Origin: Thuidium tamariscinum
Taxonomy: Eukaryota; Streptophyta; Bryopsida; Hypnales; Thuidiaceae
Direction: 5' to 3'
DNA length: 64,000 bases
Assembly: GCA_947034885.2 (NCBI GenBank)
Contig: OX344749.2
Span: 52,481,682-52,545,681, forward strand
Positions 45,600 through 55,930 of this stretch are shown here, in pieces (position 1 is the stretch's first letter; every line of letters starts with the position of its first letter). The notes beneath the pieces were generated by a model. That model was given only the letters and a program-made list of their open reading frames with translations. It had not been told where the DNA came from and did not search any database. A program made the translations under genes and the position numbers.

Positions 45600-47502
45600 G
45601 TGATTGCACTAAGCACCTCTACCATTTGTTGTATTTAGCAATAGTAATCAAGATTTTCTTAGGAGTATTTGAAAATTAGAAAAAATTAATTAATTAATCC
45701 CTAAATGACCAAAGTATTCTTAGGGGACACTTGGGATTTCAAGCAGGCTTGTGCAACTTGAATTTTTGACATGATTTTTGAAGATAGGAAATTAGATTAG
45801 TTTTTTGAAAATATAATTATTCTTTCAATTGGTGACTGAGAGAAAAAGTGATGCCATTCTAAGTCCTAAAAATAGTTTGTTGGGTAGAATAAAAAAAACA
45901 CAAAATAACAATTTTCTAATTTTAATTTTTTTTCTCTTAAAGATTATGTTTTGGTCTACCTTTGAAGCTTTAATTCATTCTATTTTGACTAGTAATGAGA
46001 AAGTTATGGAAAATCTTATATATTGGACAATCTAATTAGTAACTCTTGAAAAAACAACTTGTAGAATTCATTTTTTAATGCAATTTTTCAAATTTTTTTG
46101 ATAGGGTTAAATTTATTTGTAAGAACAATTTCACCATTAGAATTATAGCATTTCAATTCCATCTTAAAGCTATTAAAAATTTAGTGTTTTGTTCAATCTT
46201 GGACCTATTTTTGTTTAACAATTTCTTAATGAATGAAAACCAATTGTTTTTTTCTTGAATTTTTTCCCTTGACCCTCAATTCAAATAATCAATGCAATTG
46301 TTTTTTAATTTATCATCCATAGTGCAAAAAAATTCTACAAATGGTAGTTAAAGTCATTTGAAATTGCAAGCTAGAGTTTAAAAAAATATTTTTTTTCAAA
46401 CTTTGAATGCTAATATTTTCCAATTGGTATGTTCAAAATTAATAAGATTTTCACTATATGATTTAAGACAAGTGAATTATAAGATCCTACAGTTTATTTC
46501 TAAGAAAAATGTTGCATTAGAGAAATTTTGGACTCTCCATAGGACCGCCTAACTTTGACAAGCCGGTCTATATAAAAAGCCAGATTTCTATTCAAAGAGC
46601 TTGATTTCTGACAGAAGATGCGTTTCAGCTTGTCTGCACATCTTCACTACCTAGCAGAATATGTCAGTTTTTTATAGCTTTCGTCCAATTAAACTCAAGA
46701 TCTCATATTTCAAGGCTCTGACATTTGGCTACAATGTTGAGGAGATGACACTTGTACATCACAGCTATAAGGGACAAATTCTACCTCATACTAAATAAAT
46801 GTAATTAGGGGTCCCTTCTGCCACTTCTTAGCAACCTTGTCGAGAGTCCATATTTTCTCTAATGTTTTAGGTCCTTGGGTGGAAATAATAAACATGGCAG
46901 TTTTGAGTGGTTTTCAAGCTATAAAAATGCCTTGGGCCTTTAGGGTTTAAAAAACTATGGCCAATGTATTCACCTATAAGATGAAGGTAACTTTAATTTT
47001 CAAAAATAGGAAAACAATAAAAAACAAAAGATAAAAAAATAAAAAAATAATCCATTTGTAGAAACATCACAAAGATGGTCATTTACCAAAAAACAAACTA
47101 AAATCATTTTTTATATGTTTTAAAATGCAAGTGGAGAGAGGCTCACTTTGTAGACTTCTACACAACATAGAATTAACTATTTTTAAAAATCTTTTGAACA
47201 ACAACAAAGAATATACTAGAGTACCATCCTCCCCCCAAATTTCAGCTCTAAATTTGTTTCTTTGGAATACTACTTTCTTCAAAAGAATCCAAAATTGGCA
47301 ACTATGATATTAAATTGGAGACTATTTTGAACAATTTTTTTCTTAAAACTCCAAGAAATAAGAAAAGGTGTATGTACAATAGTTATGAATACCTTACCTA
47401 TGAATTTTGAGTCATTTGGAGCTAGATTGCAAAACTAATAGCCAAAAAAGAAACTAGCACACACCATGTGACAAAATAGTACAAGTGTGTCGTGCAATCA
47501 CC
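45600..47502 (-). mobile_element. TIR repeat element, family GATTGCAAGAAACAC, copy 3, interrupted
   Basis: It begins GTGATTGCACTAAGCACCTC and ends GTGTGTCGTGCAATCAC. The two halves (45,600-45,697 and 46,951-47,502) together match the 0.7-kb family; 1.25 kb of unrelated DNA flanked by TTAA lies between them. This gives relative age: the TIR element was here first. Confidence 0.65.
45698..46946. mobile_element. TTAA-flanked element nested in the TIR repeat
   Basis: TTAA lies at 45,694-45,697 and 46,947-46,950. The left end is TCCCTAAATGACCAAAG and the right end, read on the minus strand, is ACCCTAAAGGCCCAAGG. It is 1,249 bp long, with no intact ORF; a 68-codon frame at 45,829-46,035 has no recognised features. 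Its interior shares about 170 bp with the window start. The termini agree with the hairpin element and copies A-C, supporting one TTAA-targeting group. Confidence 0.7.
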
Positions 47503-47701
47503 TAAATTCATTGGGAAGTTGGGGAGTTGCATCATTAGGGGCTCACATTTTTTGAGGGAGCAAAAGGGACCCTAAATGTTAATTGGTAATATTATGTAGG
47601 AATGCCTAACACGACTGGGATTCAATGTATAAAAAACAGTCAAATTTTTTCACTCTTGCACATTATCTTGTCCTTTCAAGGCTTTTATAGTATGCTTCTT
47701 C
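47503..47701. other. Short intergenic spacer
   Basis: AT-rich spacer between two repeat elements; nothing is recognised in it. Confidence 0.4.
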
Positions 47702-48418
47702 AACCCTAGATTGCCACTAGTGCCATTTTGTGATGTTGGATGGCAATCAAGAGCCATAAAAAGAGATTAGAAGTAGTTTTTTCATCCACTTCTTTTTATT
47801 ACCTTTCATGTTGAGTAACAAAGAGTATCTAAATGAGTTTTCAATCTAACTAATGTTTGTTTTATGTAGTTGAGAAGTAAGTATAAAAACAACTGATGGC
47901 AAAATATGCCATTTTAGTGTATTTTGATAAGTTAAGTAAATCTAAAATTTCTCCACAAAAACAATATTTTTTGAGTTTGAATCCAACTTACGAAATTAAA
48001 CTCCTCTATTCTAGTTTAACTCCAATTGGAATATTTTTTTAATTTGTAATATTGAATATTTTATTGTGGTTTGAACTTTGAATGTATTTTCAATGTCCAA
48101 TGCATTTTAATTATAGAATGACATGGAGATTGAGTTTTCACCATGATGTTTATCATTGTAATGTACACACATGGTGAAATTTTCAGATTTTTTGAGATCA
48201 TTTTCTATTTGATATGATTTTTTCTTCACTTTTTCTTCAAAATTCACATAAAAATCAATTTTCCTCAAAAAAATCTAAGTTTTTTGAGAAGTAGAGAAGA
48301 CATGTAATTTCATGTCTGAAAAATGAAGTGAATTTTTTTATACATATCTATTTTCAAAATGGGAGCAAACTAAGTGATGAGCAATGAGGCTTGGAATTGT
48401 TGGTTATAGGTCCTTTCT
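47702..48418 (+). mobile_element. TTAA-family non-coding repeat, copy C
   Basis: Same orientation and block order as 1,372-2,097. It starts near CCCTAGATTGCCACTAGTGCC, after a degraded site (TTCAA), and ends before TTAA at 48,419-48,422, where the minus-strand reading AGAAAGGACCTATAACC matches copy A's inner end. Non-coding and more diverged than copy A. Confidence 0.6.
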
Positions 48419-50957
48419 TTAACCCTTGAAGGACTGATTAGTGGCTATGGAAATCATGCATTTGATACCATGTGACATCATCCACTTTGAATAAGCCAAA
48501 TATACTCATTGGAAGTCAAAGTACTATAGAAGATCTCCCCTTTCATCCCCTAATGTCGAGGATGAATAGTTGCACTTCTCTCCTACAAAAAAAGATTCTT
48601 TGTCATCCATCACACATCAAGCATCCATGTTGACGTTCAAGGATTAAGGTATCTTCTATCTTCAGTTGTATACTCCTTGTTTGCATATATTTTTTATATT
48701 TCTTTTTGGTTTAGCAGGGGTGCAATGCGTTTTAGAAAACAGCCTGCGGCAACAATGGCAATGCAAATATGGATAGTAGTAAGCTTATTGCGAAGAAGCT
48801 TTGTATCAACATTGACACAATGCCATCATTAGCTCTCCAAACTATGATGCAAAGTTTCTTTTTTAGGCGATAAAAAGACTAAAAGCATCAAAAAATTATC
48901 TTCCACACCAAGCTCTTAGAAAAATCTGGAGGAAAAAAGTCAAAAAACATTTTAAAAGCTAGATGTAAATCTTCAATCACACCCTAGTAGCCACTACGTT
49001 GACAATGACTACTAGGATTTGTCACTCTGTCACCACCTATCTCGATGTTGATTCAACAACTTTACATTTGTAGTTGCCTAAAATATACCAAAGTTGGAGG
49101 TATAGGTATAGATTGTAGCCACATGTATAAAGGCTCCTTCATCCTATCACCAAGTTCTATCACATCCTTTGAATCTACAATTTTCTTGCTCTCAATTTTA
49201 CTCCGCTTTTCTTACCAATTGCAATCTTTGAGGTTGCAATTTTGTTGTAGAAACCATTTAAAACTTTACGCACATGAATTAGGAAGATATTAAACTTTGA
49301 AGCCCAAGTACATGAATGAGGTGTAGTCTATGTACTTGAACTTGTGAGTCGTAGTTTTCATAATTCATGTGCATCTCATTTTGCACCACTCTTCAAAACT
49401 TAGTTGCCCTATTCTACACCGATCTAAGAGTTGTAGTAGGCGAAGATGTTTTTTGGGTTTTTGTTCTAAAGCCATACAACCTACACTAATTCCTCACTTA
49501 GAGCCAAATTTTGCACCAAAAGTAAATTTGAGTGTCACCTAACCTCAACCACTTACTTCTCACCTAGAGCCCAAATTCACATTCCTTTAAAATTATAAAA
49601 ACAAACAATGCTATGATGATGTGTTAACAATTGAACTTCTTTTTCTACTAGACTTTGAATCTTGTGGTTATTGTTCAAGAAGTTGTAGATATGCCAAGTA
49701 CAACTATCTCTTGAAAAGAAGCAGCCCTCCCCTCTTCCCCATGTTGGAGTACAAAAGACACAACTATAGATTAATTTTGGAAAACCCCCCCAAAAAATCT
49801 TACCATTGATTGAAATACAGCATGAATACATGAATATATCAATATTGATACTAATACATATATATACATACACGGACATTGAATATGATACGATTATAAA
49901 TATGAAAGTATGGCTATGGGTATTAGAATATGATATGGGTACAAAGTACAAAAGCATTAATCCTATATTGTTTGGTCTTGAAAATACATTTGAAAATTAC
50001 ATAAGGAAGGGGGGGTTGAAATCTAAACAAACCTCTTAAATAAATTAATCACCCCCTCTATGAACCTCACTTTTGGGTGGATAGGAACCTCTCTTCATTA
50101 TTCATTGCCAAAGAATTTGATGAAACACCAATTGATACTACTAAGATTTGATGCATCATTTGTTATTGTTGGTTCAGAATTGTTGGTGTTGTATTACTTG
50201 GTTCACTTTGAATCCAATCCTCCATTTCAAGAAAAAGAAAAGTATGCCCAATTATTTTACATAAAGAGATGACATACAAAGTAACGTATAGGACTCTACT
50301 CCTCTAGGACTACTAGCCTTTTTAGGAAGGGTAAAAACTTTGGAAGTTCACTCCAAATTTTTATCTCACAGAAAATGTAGGAGCAAATTATTAATCATAG
50401 ATGATAAAATTTTAAAATTTGGAATTTATAATTATTTGGAATTCTAGGGCGAAGAGGTCACATAATTCACAAATGACATGCAACCAAAATTGAAGAGGCC
50501 AATTTTGACATCTACGACAAGGATGGGTAACAAAAGAACAAGAGCAATGTAACCATAAGGTTTTGTTCACTCCAACCAAACCCTAATCATATTGTGCAAT
50601 GTGAATGCAAATGTAGATAGGATTTAGAAATTGAGATCCTCAATGAAAAAGTTGATGCCATAGTTTTGGGCCTAGAGGATAGAACCAATAAATTCTCCCC
50701 CTTCATCCTTCAGTTCCTTCAAAAACTTGATGTAATACTAGAAGTATGAAAAGCAACCCATTCTTGATCACCTTCCTAAAAATAAATAGAGTCTTTTTCA
50801 TACCTAATTCTCTACATGGGAAAATTGTCCCCTTTAAAGTCTAAATATCCACCCTCGAGGTTTGCTCAATTGCTCAAAAATGATCAAAGGTGGGTTGGCC
50901 TCAAACAAAAGAATACTCATAATCTATGCATTGGTTCTGGGGTTCTAACCCAAACAA
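48419..50957. other. AT-rich intergenic DNA
   Basis: No supportable gene; scattered short ORFs (for example 49,577-49,957 on the minus strand) are hydrophobic, low-complexity translations of AT-rich DNA. About 50,590-50,640 repeats a 45-bp block found at 1,320-1,365. No RNA gene is visible. Confidence 0.4.
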
Positions 50958-51237
50958 GACGTTAAATCGTGCAATTGAACCTGACATGGCGCAGATAAAT
51001 CCAGCCCCCCGTAGGTAAAACAGGTTTTACCAAGGGTTGATGAGGGTTTGGGGGTTTATGTTTTGTTGGGTTTTTTGGTTGTGTGAAGGTCTTCCCTAGC
51101 TAATTTGGGGTCTCCGAATCCAAATATGAATTCAAAATTTGAAAAAAATAAATTTTGAAAAAAATAAAAAATTTCAGTGTTTACCCTGGGGTAACTTCAG
51201 CTGCGCCACATTAGTTTCGATTACACGATTTAACGTC
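50958..51237. mobile_element. 280-bp MITE-like element with 37-bp inverted ends
   Basis: The left arm begins GACGTTAAATCGTGCAATTG and runs to GGCGCAG (50,995). The right arm, read on the minus strand, begins GACGTTAAATCGTGTAATCG and runs to GGCGCAG. Non-coding. No clear target duplication was found. A degenerate copy of its right half lies at about 52,110-52,256 (ATTTGGGGTCT, then ATGAATTC, then an A-rich run, ending AATTTAATGTC). Confidence 0.65.
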
Positions 51238-51359
51238 GCGCCTAACCCAAGGTCTGGAAAGAACCAGTGGCTAGTTCAATGTCAGCTAGATGAATGCGGC
51301 CCAAAACCGATGAGAAATCTATAAAATTTTCTATTTTGAATTTAAAATAGAATAAATTA

Positions 51360-52000
51360 CCAGACTCCATATTTGAAAAACTGATTCATTTTGGAAATAA
51401 AAGGAAGATAGCTGGTAGAACCCCAAATATTTCCCGGACCCTGTCCTTGACCTGCCCTCGTGATGCGCGAGCCCAAGGACGGACGGAAGGAAGTGAATCC
51501 GACTATCCGGACCGGTAACTGATTCCAGTAACTTCCGAACCTACCTACCCTCCAGCTTCGTAGAGCGTGGCGCCGTGGCTTTTTCGAAAGGGCTCCCGCC
51601 ATCTGCGGCACGGCAACGTCCCGCCTGGCGACTCCCCCCGACTCCCTCGCTGGGTCGCTGGGATGCTCTGCAAAAGGAGCGGGAGGGGCACTGACTGGCG
51701 CGTCCGGGCCTGGCGCGGCTGCCCCCACTTGCCCTGAGCTCCACGGGGCACTGCCCCGGAGATAGTGTGTCCCGGATTCACTGATGATCAGCCTTCGCAA
51801 ACCGTGTCGGCGAACGGGGACGCGCTTACGCGCCTCCGCAGTCCACGCTGAGCTAACTTATCATACTGGTCCCACCACCCCCCGGCCCGCCCAGGGCTCA
51901 GGCTCCGGTCTGTCCGACCCCCACTGGCTCTCCCTCAAGGACAGAATCCACTCAAGGTCAGTTCTTCTTCCGTTTTGCCCCTTTTCCTTGCTAGACGGGA
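51360..52000. other. GC-rich island of unknown nature
   Basis: About 640 bases with far higher GC than the AT-rich DNA on either side. Long frames are open on both strands (a 147-codon frame at 51,800-51,357 minus, a 134-codon frame at 51,784-52,188 plus), but their translations are Arg/Pro/Ala-rich, overlap one another and resemble no family, as expected of GC-rich non-coding DNA. It does not read as rRNA or tRNA. It could be a transposon fragment or a CpG-island-like promoter remnant. Confidence 0.4.
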
Positions 52001-52109
52001 AATCCTACCATCGAAGGTACGGTAAATTTGGGGTTCTCCGGGTAATAGTGAAATACAAGCCCCCTAACTTATTTGGGGCCGTGTGTAGGACAAGTACTGT
52101 AGTGGAACT

Positions 52110-52256
52110 CCCTCACAAATTTGGGGTCTTTGATTGCAAATACAGTATGAATTCCAAATTTGCAAGACTTTTTTTGGCAAAAAAATAAAAAATTCTTGCA
52201 TTTTCTCCAAGGTAGATCTTTGTGTTGGGTCCACCTTTGATGGTAGAATTTAATGT
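52110..52256. repeat. Degenerate partial copy of the 50,958-51,237 element
   Basis: Aligns in direct orientation with about 51,100-51,237: AATTTGGGGTCT, TATGAATTC, AAATTTG, an AAAAAAATAAAAAATT run and a final AATTTAATGTC that corresponds to the terminal GATTTAACGTC. The left half is missing. Confidence 0.5.
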
Positions 52257-53816
52257 CCTACTTTTTCCTTTCCTGAAGTTTTAAACCATCAACTACCTAA
52301 ACACAAAAAAGTTAAAAAAACCCTGCTTGAAGAGTAAATCTGCAGTAAAAAAAAGGCTTTGAGAAAAGTTTCATTGACTTTTAGGGCTACAACTTTTTAC
52401 CCAAGATTTATTGAAGATTTATTCTTAGTGTTGTTGTAGAAGTACATAAAAATGGTTTTCCCAGTGAGGCATGGGCCCTCTTCCATCCTTTTTCCTGATA
52501 TTAATCAAAATTCTTTTCCATGTCTACTTAGTCAAACCCAGTCCTTGAATTACATTGAAAGTCTCTCCCAAGCATCTAAGAAGGCATAATACCTTTTCAA
52601 CATGGGGACAACCATTGCTTCAACTAATAATAGAATGTTATGTACTGATTTATTTTTTCACCAAATTGCCTATGGTTGGGGTAGACTTGGGATTTTGCAT
52701 TTTCTTACCCATAGTGACCATTCTTCTCAATGATGGAACTGTTTAAACACCTTTTTTTTTAATCAAATCACATGATTGACTTTTCTATCATGGCAAGTTT
52801 TTTGAAGTAGGGTCAAATTTGGCTTCTACAATTATGGAAAATTATGAAGGAAAAAGATACTATGCTTGGAGTTTTATACGCTATTTTCTTTCAATTCCCA
52901 AATTGAATTATTTTTTTAAGTACAGATGAAATTTTCTTTTTCTTTTTTTTTACCCTCAATAAAAAATTTATAGATCTTTCCCCCATTTTTCACCTATGTT
53001 TTTGTATTGCAACTTTTCTTTTTCCCAATTCCACCGACTAACTTTCCACAGGGTCTTCCCCAAGACCCCAACATAGACCCAAGTACAGAATTTGCTTCCC
53101 GCCCTTGGATGATGAACGAGGTACAAAAGCAAGTCCACTCCTGAGTTTCCTTTCTTTTTCTTACCGTTCCCAGTTTCTACAGTACCAGCAGACAAGGCGC
53201 GCTGTTCTGACTTCTGACCTCGCTGGGGAATTGTTTTAGGGGGCCAATACCCAAAGATGAGGTCAGATTCATTTTTAAATAATTCAAAATATTATCAAAT
53301 ATGGCAACTGACGAAATTTTCAGAAATCACAACGTGGCAAAACTAAAAAATGTAGAAAATATGAATGAGGATGTTCTTAGTCCTCCCCCAAATCATGAAG
53401 TTTGAAAGTTGTAAATACATCATAAGATTTAGTAGCATTGGTTGGCAGTGCCTCTGGAAGGTGTGGAATATTTGACACCCCAACAATGTTTCATCAGTAA
53501 CTATTGAAGGAAGTGGACACGTGGAGGATGGAGAGGCTGCTCGGGTGTAGAATGTGCCACACCCTTCACTATAGAAGGAAGGCAGTGCCACAACATGCTA
53601 CTGAATGTTATATACCTATAAAGCCGCCAATATTGATAAAGTTTTGAATACTAGTACACGTGAGCATTCATTAGGGAAAAATTGAACCTCAAAAGAAGTT
53701 ACTTTGTAATGCAAAGATTGGGTGGGAAGAGCCAACTCAATTTACTAATTGGGTCAAAAAGTGCATGATGAATTCAAAAATTAATCATCATTAGGGTATC
53801 CAATCCATTTCCATTA
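52257..53816. other. AT-rich intergenic DNA
   Basis: No gene is supported. Short frames on both strands have no family features. Nothing else was recognised. Confidence 0.4.
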
Positions 53817-54101
53817 GATGAAATTTGAGGGCACTAGGAGACTGCGAGTTCCTGGATTGTGGGAACGCATTTTTTGCCCTGTGAACTCGAATCCTACGTG
53901 GTTGTGACCCTACCACGTAATTAATTTTTCTTCTTTTCAAAATTTGTTTTGGACTTATTTTTGTATTTCAGGACCCCCCCAAAAATTATTTTATTTTATT
54001 TTATTTTATTTTATTAAAGCCGGCCTAACATTAGCCAGCAACATTGGGAGCCATTTTGGGAACAGACCCAAAACGGCCTTGTAATGCCTTTAGATCTCTT
54101 T
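53817..54101. mobile_element. Diverged second copy of the 277-bp MITE
   Basis: The left end GATGAAATTTGAGGGCACTAGG and the right end (minus strand AAAGAGATCTAAAGGCATT) are decayed forms of GAGGAGATTCGAGGGCAAC. TTA and TAA flank it as in the copy at 26,971. The inner ACGTGG/CCACGT inverted pair is kept. It carries a TTATT/ATTTT pentanucleotide run (about 53,986-54,015) absent from the other copy. Confidence 0.6.
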
Positions 54102-55187
54102 TAATGCAACCACTTAAGCAATTCTGCATATTTCAAGTGCAAGTTTTTTGGATGTAAAATTTTTCCCATATAGAGAAATAGAGTTTAAAAGGACTATATA
54201 TATTTTTTAGAATTTTATCACACAAATTGTAATCACTGTGAATTTTTTATTCAAAGATTCTCTATGACCTGTAATAGTGATATAGGCCTTTCTATTTTTG
54301 ACCGTAGGCTGATTGCAAAATCTAACAAGGGTTGATTGCATTTATAAGAGCCTTACAACCAATCATAATGTGCCACAACTACTCCAGGCTTTATGCCACA
54401 ACTTCACAAAAAAATAAAAGTCTATAGATTGGAAATAGGGGGGGAATGGGTCAGATACTCTACTCAATCCATTTCTATGATCTCATTACAACTTGGGTAA
54501 AAAGAGCCTTCTCAACTCATTAATTGGGCCAAGAATTGCATGAATGAACTCAAAAATTTGTCATCATTATCTTATTCATCTCATAAATTTCATGATGTCT
54601 CCATCATAGACAATGGACAACATGCCTCCCACAAGCCAAGTCGCTACATGCAATCCTATATGGAAGTTGTAATACAAGTGTGGCTACTTCATATCTATTC
54701 AATTAGTATTAAAATTAGTGAGAAAATTCAAAGCCTCTTTGTAGGTTCAATTTTCCCTAATGGCTCGAGGTTTAAGTTCTAGTAAGGGTATGAGAAACAA
54801 AATGAGGTCACTACACAAATATGAGGTTGAATGGCATAACATGCACAACTCCAATCAAATTACAGCTTTTCAAAATCTACTCAAAATTCTTTTTGAATGA
54901 ATTTCTAATGTGATTTTTTAATCTAAGATCTTGTGTATTTGAGGCTCATTTCCAAGAGCCCTTAGCATTAAAAAAATCAGAGATTTCCAATAGACACTTT
55001 TACACTAATTCTAGAATAGAAAAATCATAATCATCCATTTTAGAATTAGATTTTGATGCAAAGTAAACTTTAAGAAGGATTTTACAAAAATACAAACTTT
55101 TAAATATAATCACTTGACTTAGTTTTATTTAACTTCAAAATTTTGTTGACGCTAGAATTTGGTGCCGCTTGGGCATTTAGGGGCTAA
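54102..55187. other. AT-rich intergenic DNA
   Basis: No gene, RNA or element boundary recognised. It ends at the TAA target site of the following MITE. Confidence 0.4.
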
Positions 55188-55584
55188 GAGCATCCCCACG
55201 CCTGGCCAGTTTGAGGCGCAAACTGGGTATCTGGCCGGGCGGGGAGGGAGCCACTTCCCCACGGCACGCAAATGGAGACTCAAGAAACAACCGGCCACGG
55301 CCAAATTCTCCGGGGAGACGGCCAAGTGCAGTGCGCCCGGCTTGGCTCAAGTCAACTCAAGATGGCTTTCTTTTTTATTGTTTCCTTGTTTCGAGGTGCT
55401 TTACAATTAAAAAAACCACATGAATCCCAAGAAAGTGCCTCGATTTCCGGAGAAAATCCTCGGAGTGAGCTTGTTCCCGTGTTTGCGGTGGGGAAATTTT
55501 TTTTTCCTGGGCCCGGCCAAGCTTCTGGCCACGCCAAGTGGTCCCTGGCCGGGCCACTTTCCTGCGTGCTGAGTGGGGATGCTC
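55188..55584. mobile_element. 397-bp PIF/Harbinger-type MITE, GC-rich
   Basis: TAA duplications lie at 55,185-55,187 and 55,585-55,587. The left end is GAGCATCCCCACGC and the right end is GTGGGGATGCTC. Inverted subterminal CTGGCC/GGCCGGGC words repeat several times near both ends. Its terminal motif matches the 130-bp MITE at 40,755. It lies about 350 bp upstream of the exchanger start codon, within the likely promoter region. Confidence 0.85.
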
Positions 55585-55587
55585 TAA

Positions 55588-55930
55588 GGAAGATTTGGGT
55601 GAATTAGAGTTTTCGGATCCACCGTCCGTTGTCAGTTAAAGTTACCTGCGACCAAAGAAACGCCAGCCCGTTTTACCCCTCCTCCATTTCCTACCTCCCT
55701 AACTACCTCCCATCCCTTACCTACCTATCACCCCCTTACGAACGCGGTACGTTGAGCCAGGCGCTTCACGAGCCTGCGGCGGAGGCGTAGGGAGTAGGGA
55801 CCGAGGACTCCGCCCCATCTTGTCGACTCTGTGTCCCGCTCTGGAGCATTCCAAATTTCCATTGCGGCGATGCTCACAAGTTTGCCCTTGAACTTGCACT
55901 GATTTCGCCACCGCCGCGCATGCACGCACG
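55588..55930 (+). promoter_or_regulatory. Promoter and 5' leader of the NCL-type gene
   Basis: A strongly pyrimidine-rich tract (CCTCC, TACCT and CTACC units, about 55,677-55,735) precedes the start codon by roughly 200 bases; plant core promoters and 5' UTRs often carry such Y-patches. No TATA box is obvious. A Harbinger-type MITE ends just upstream. Confidence 0.45.

Noticed and set aside
51200-52000. tRNA or rRNA gene in the GC-rich island
   Set aside because: No cloverleaf, TPsiC-like box or conserved rRNA segment could be recognised.
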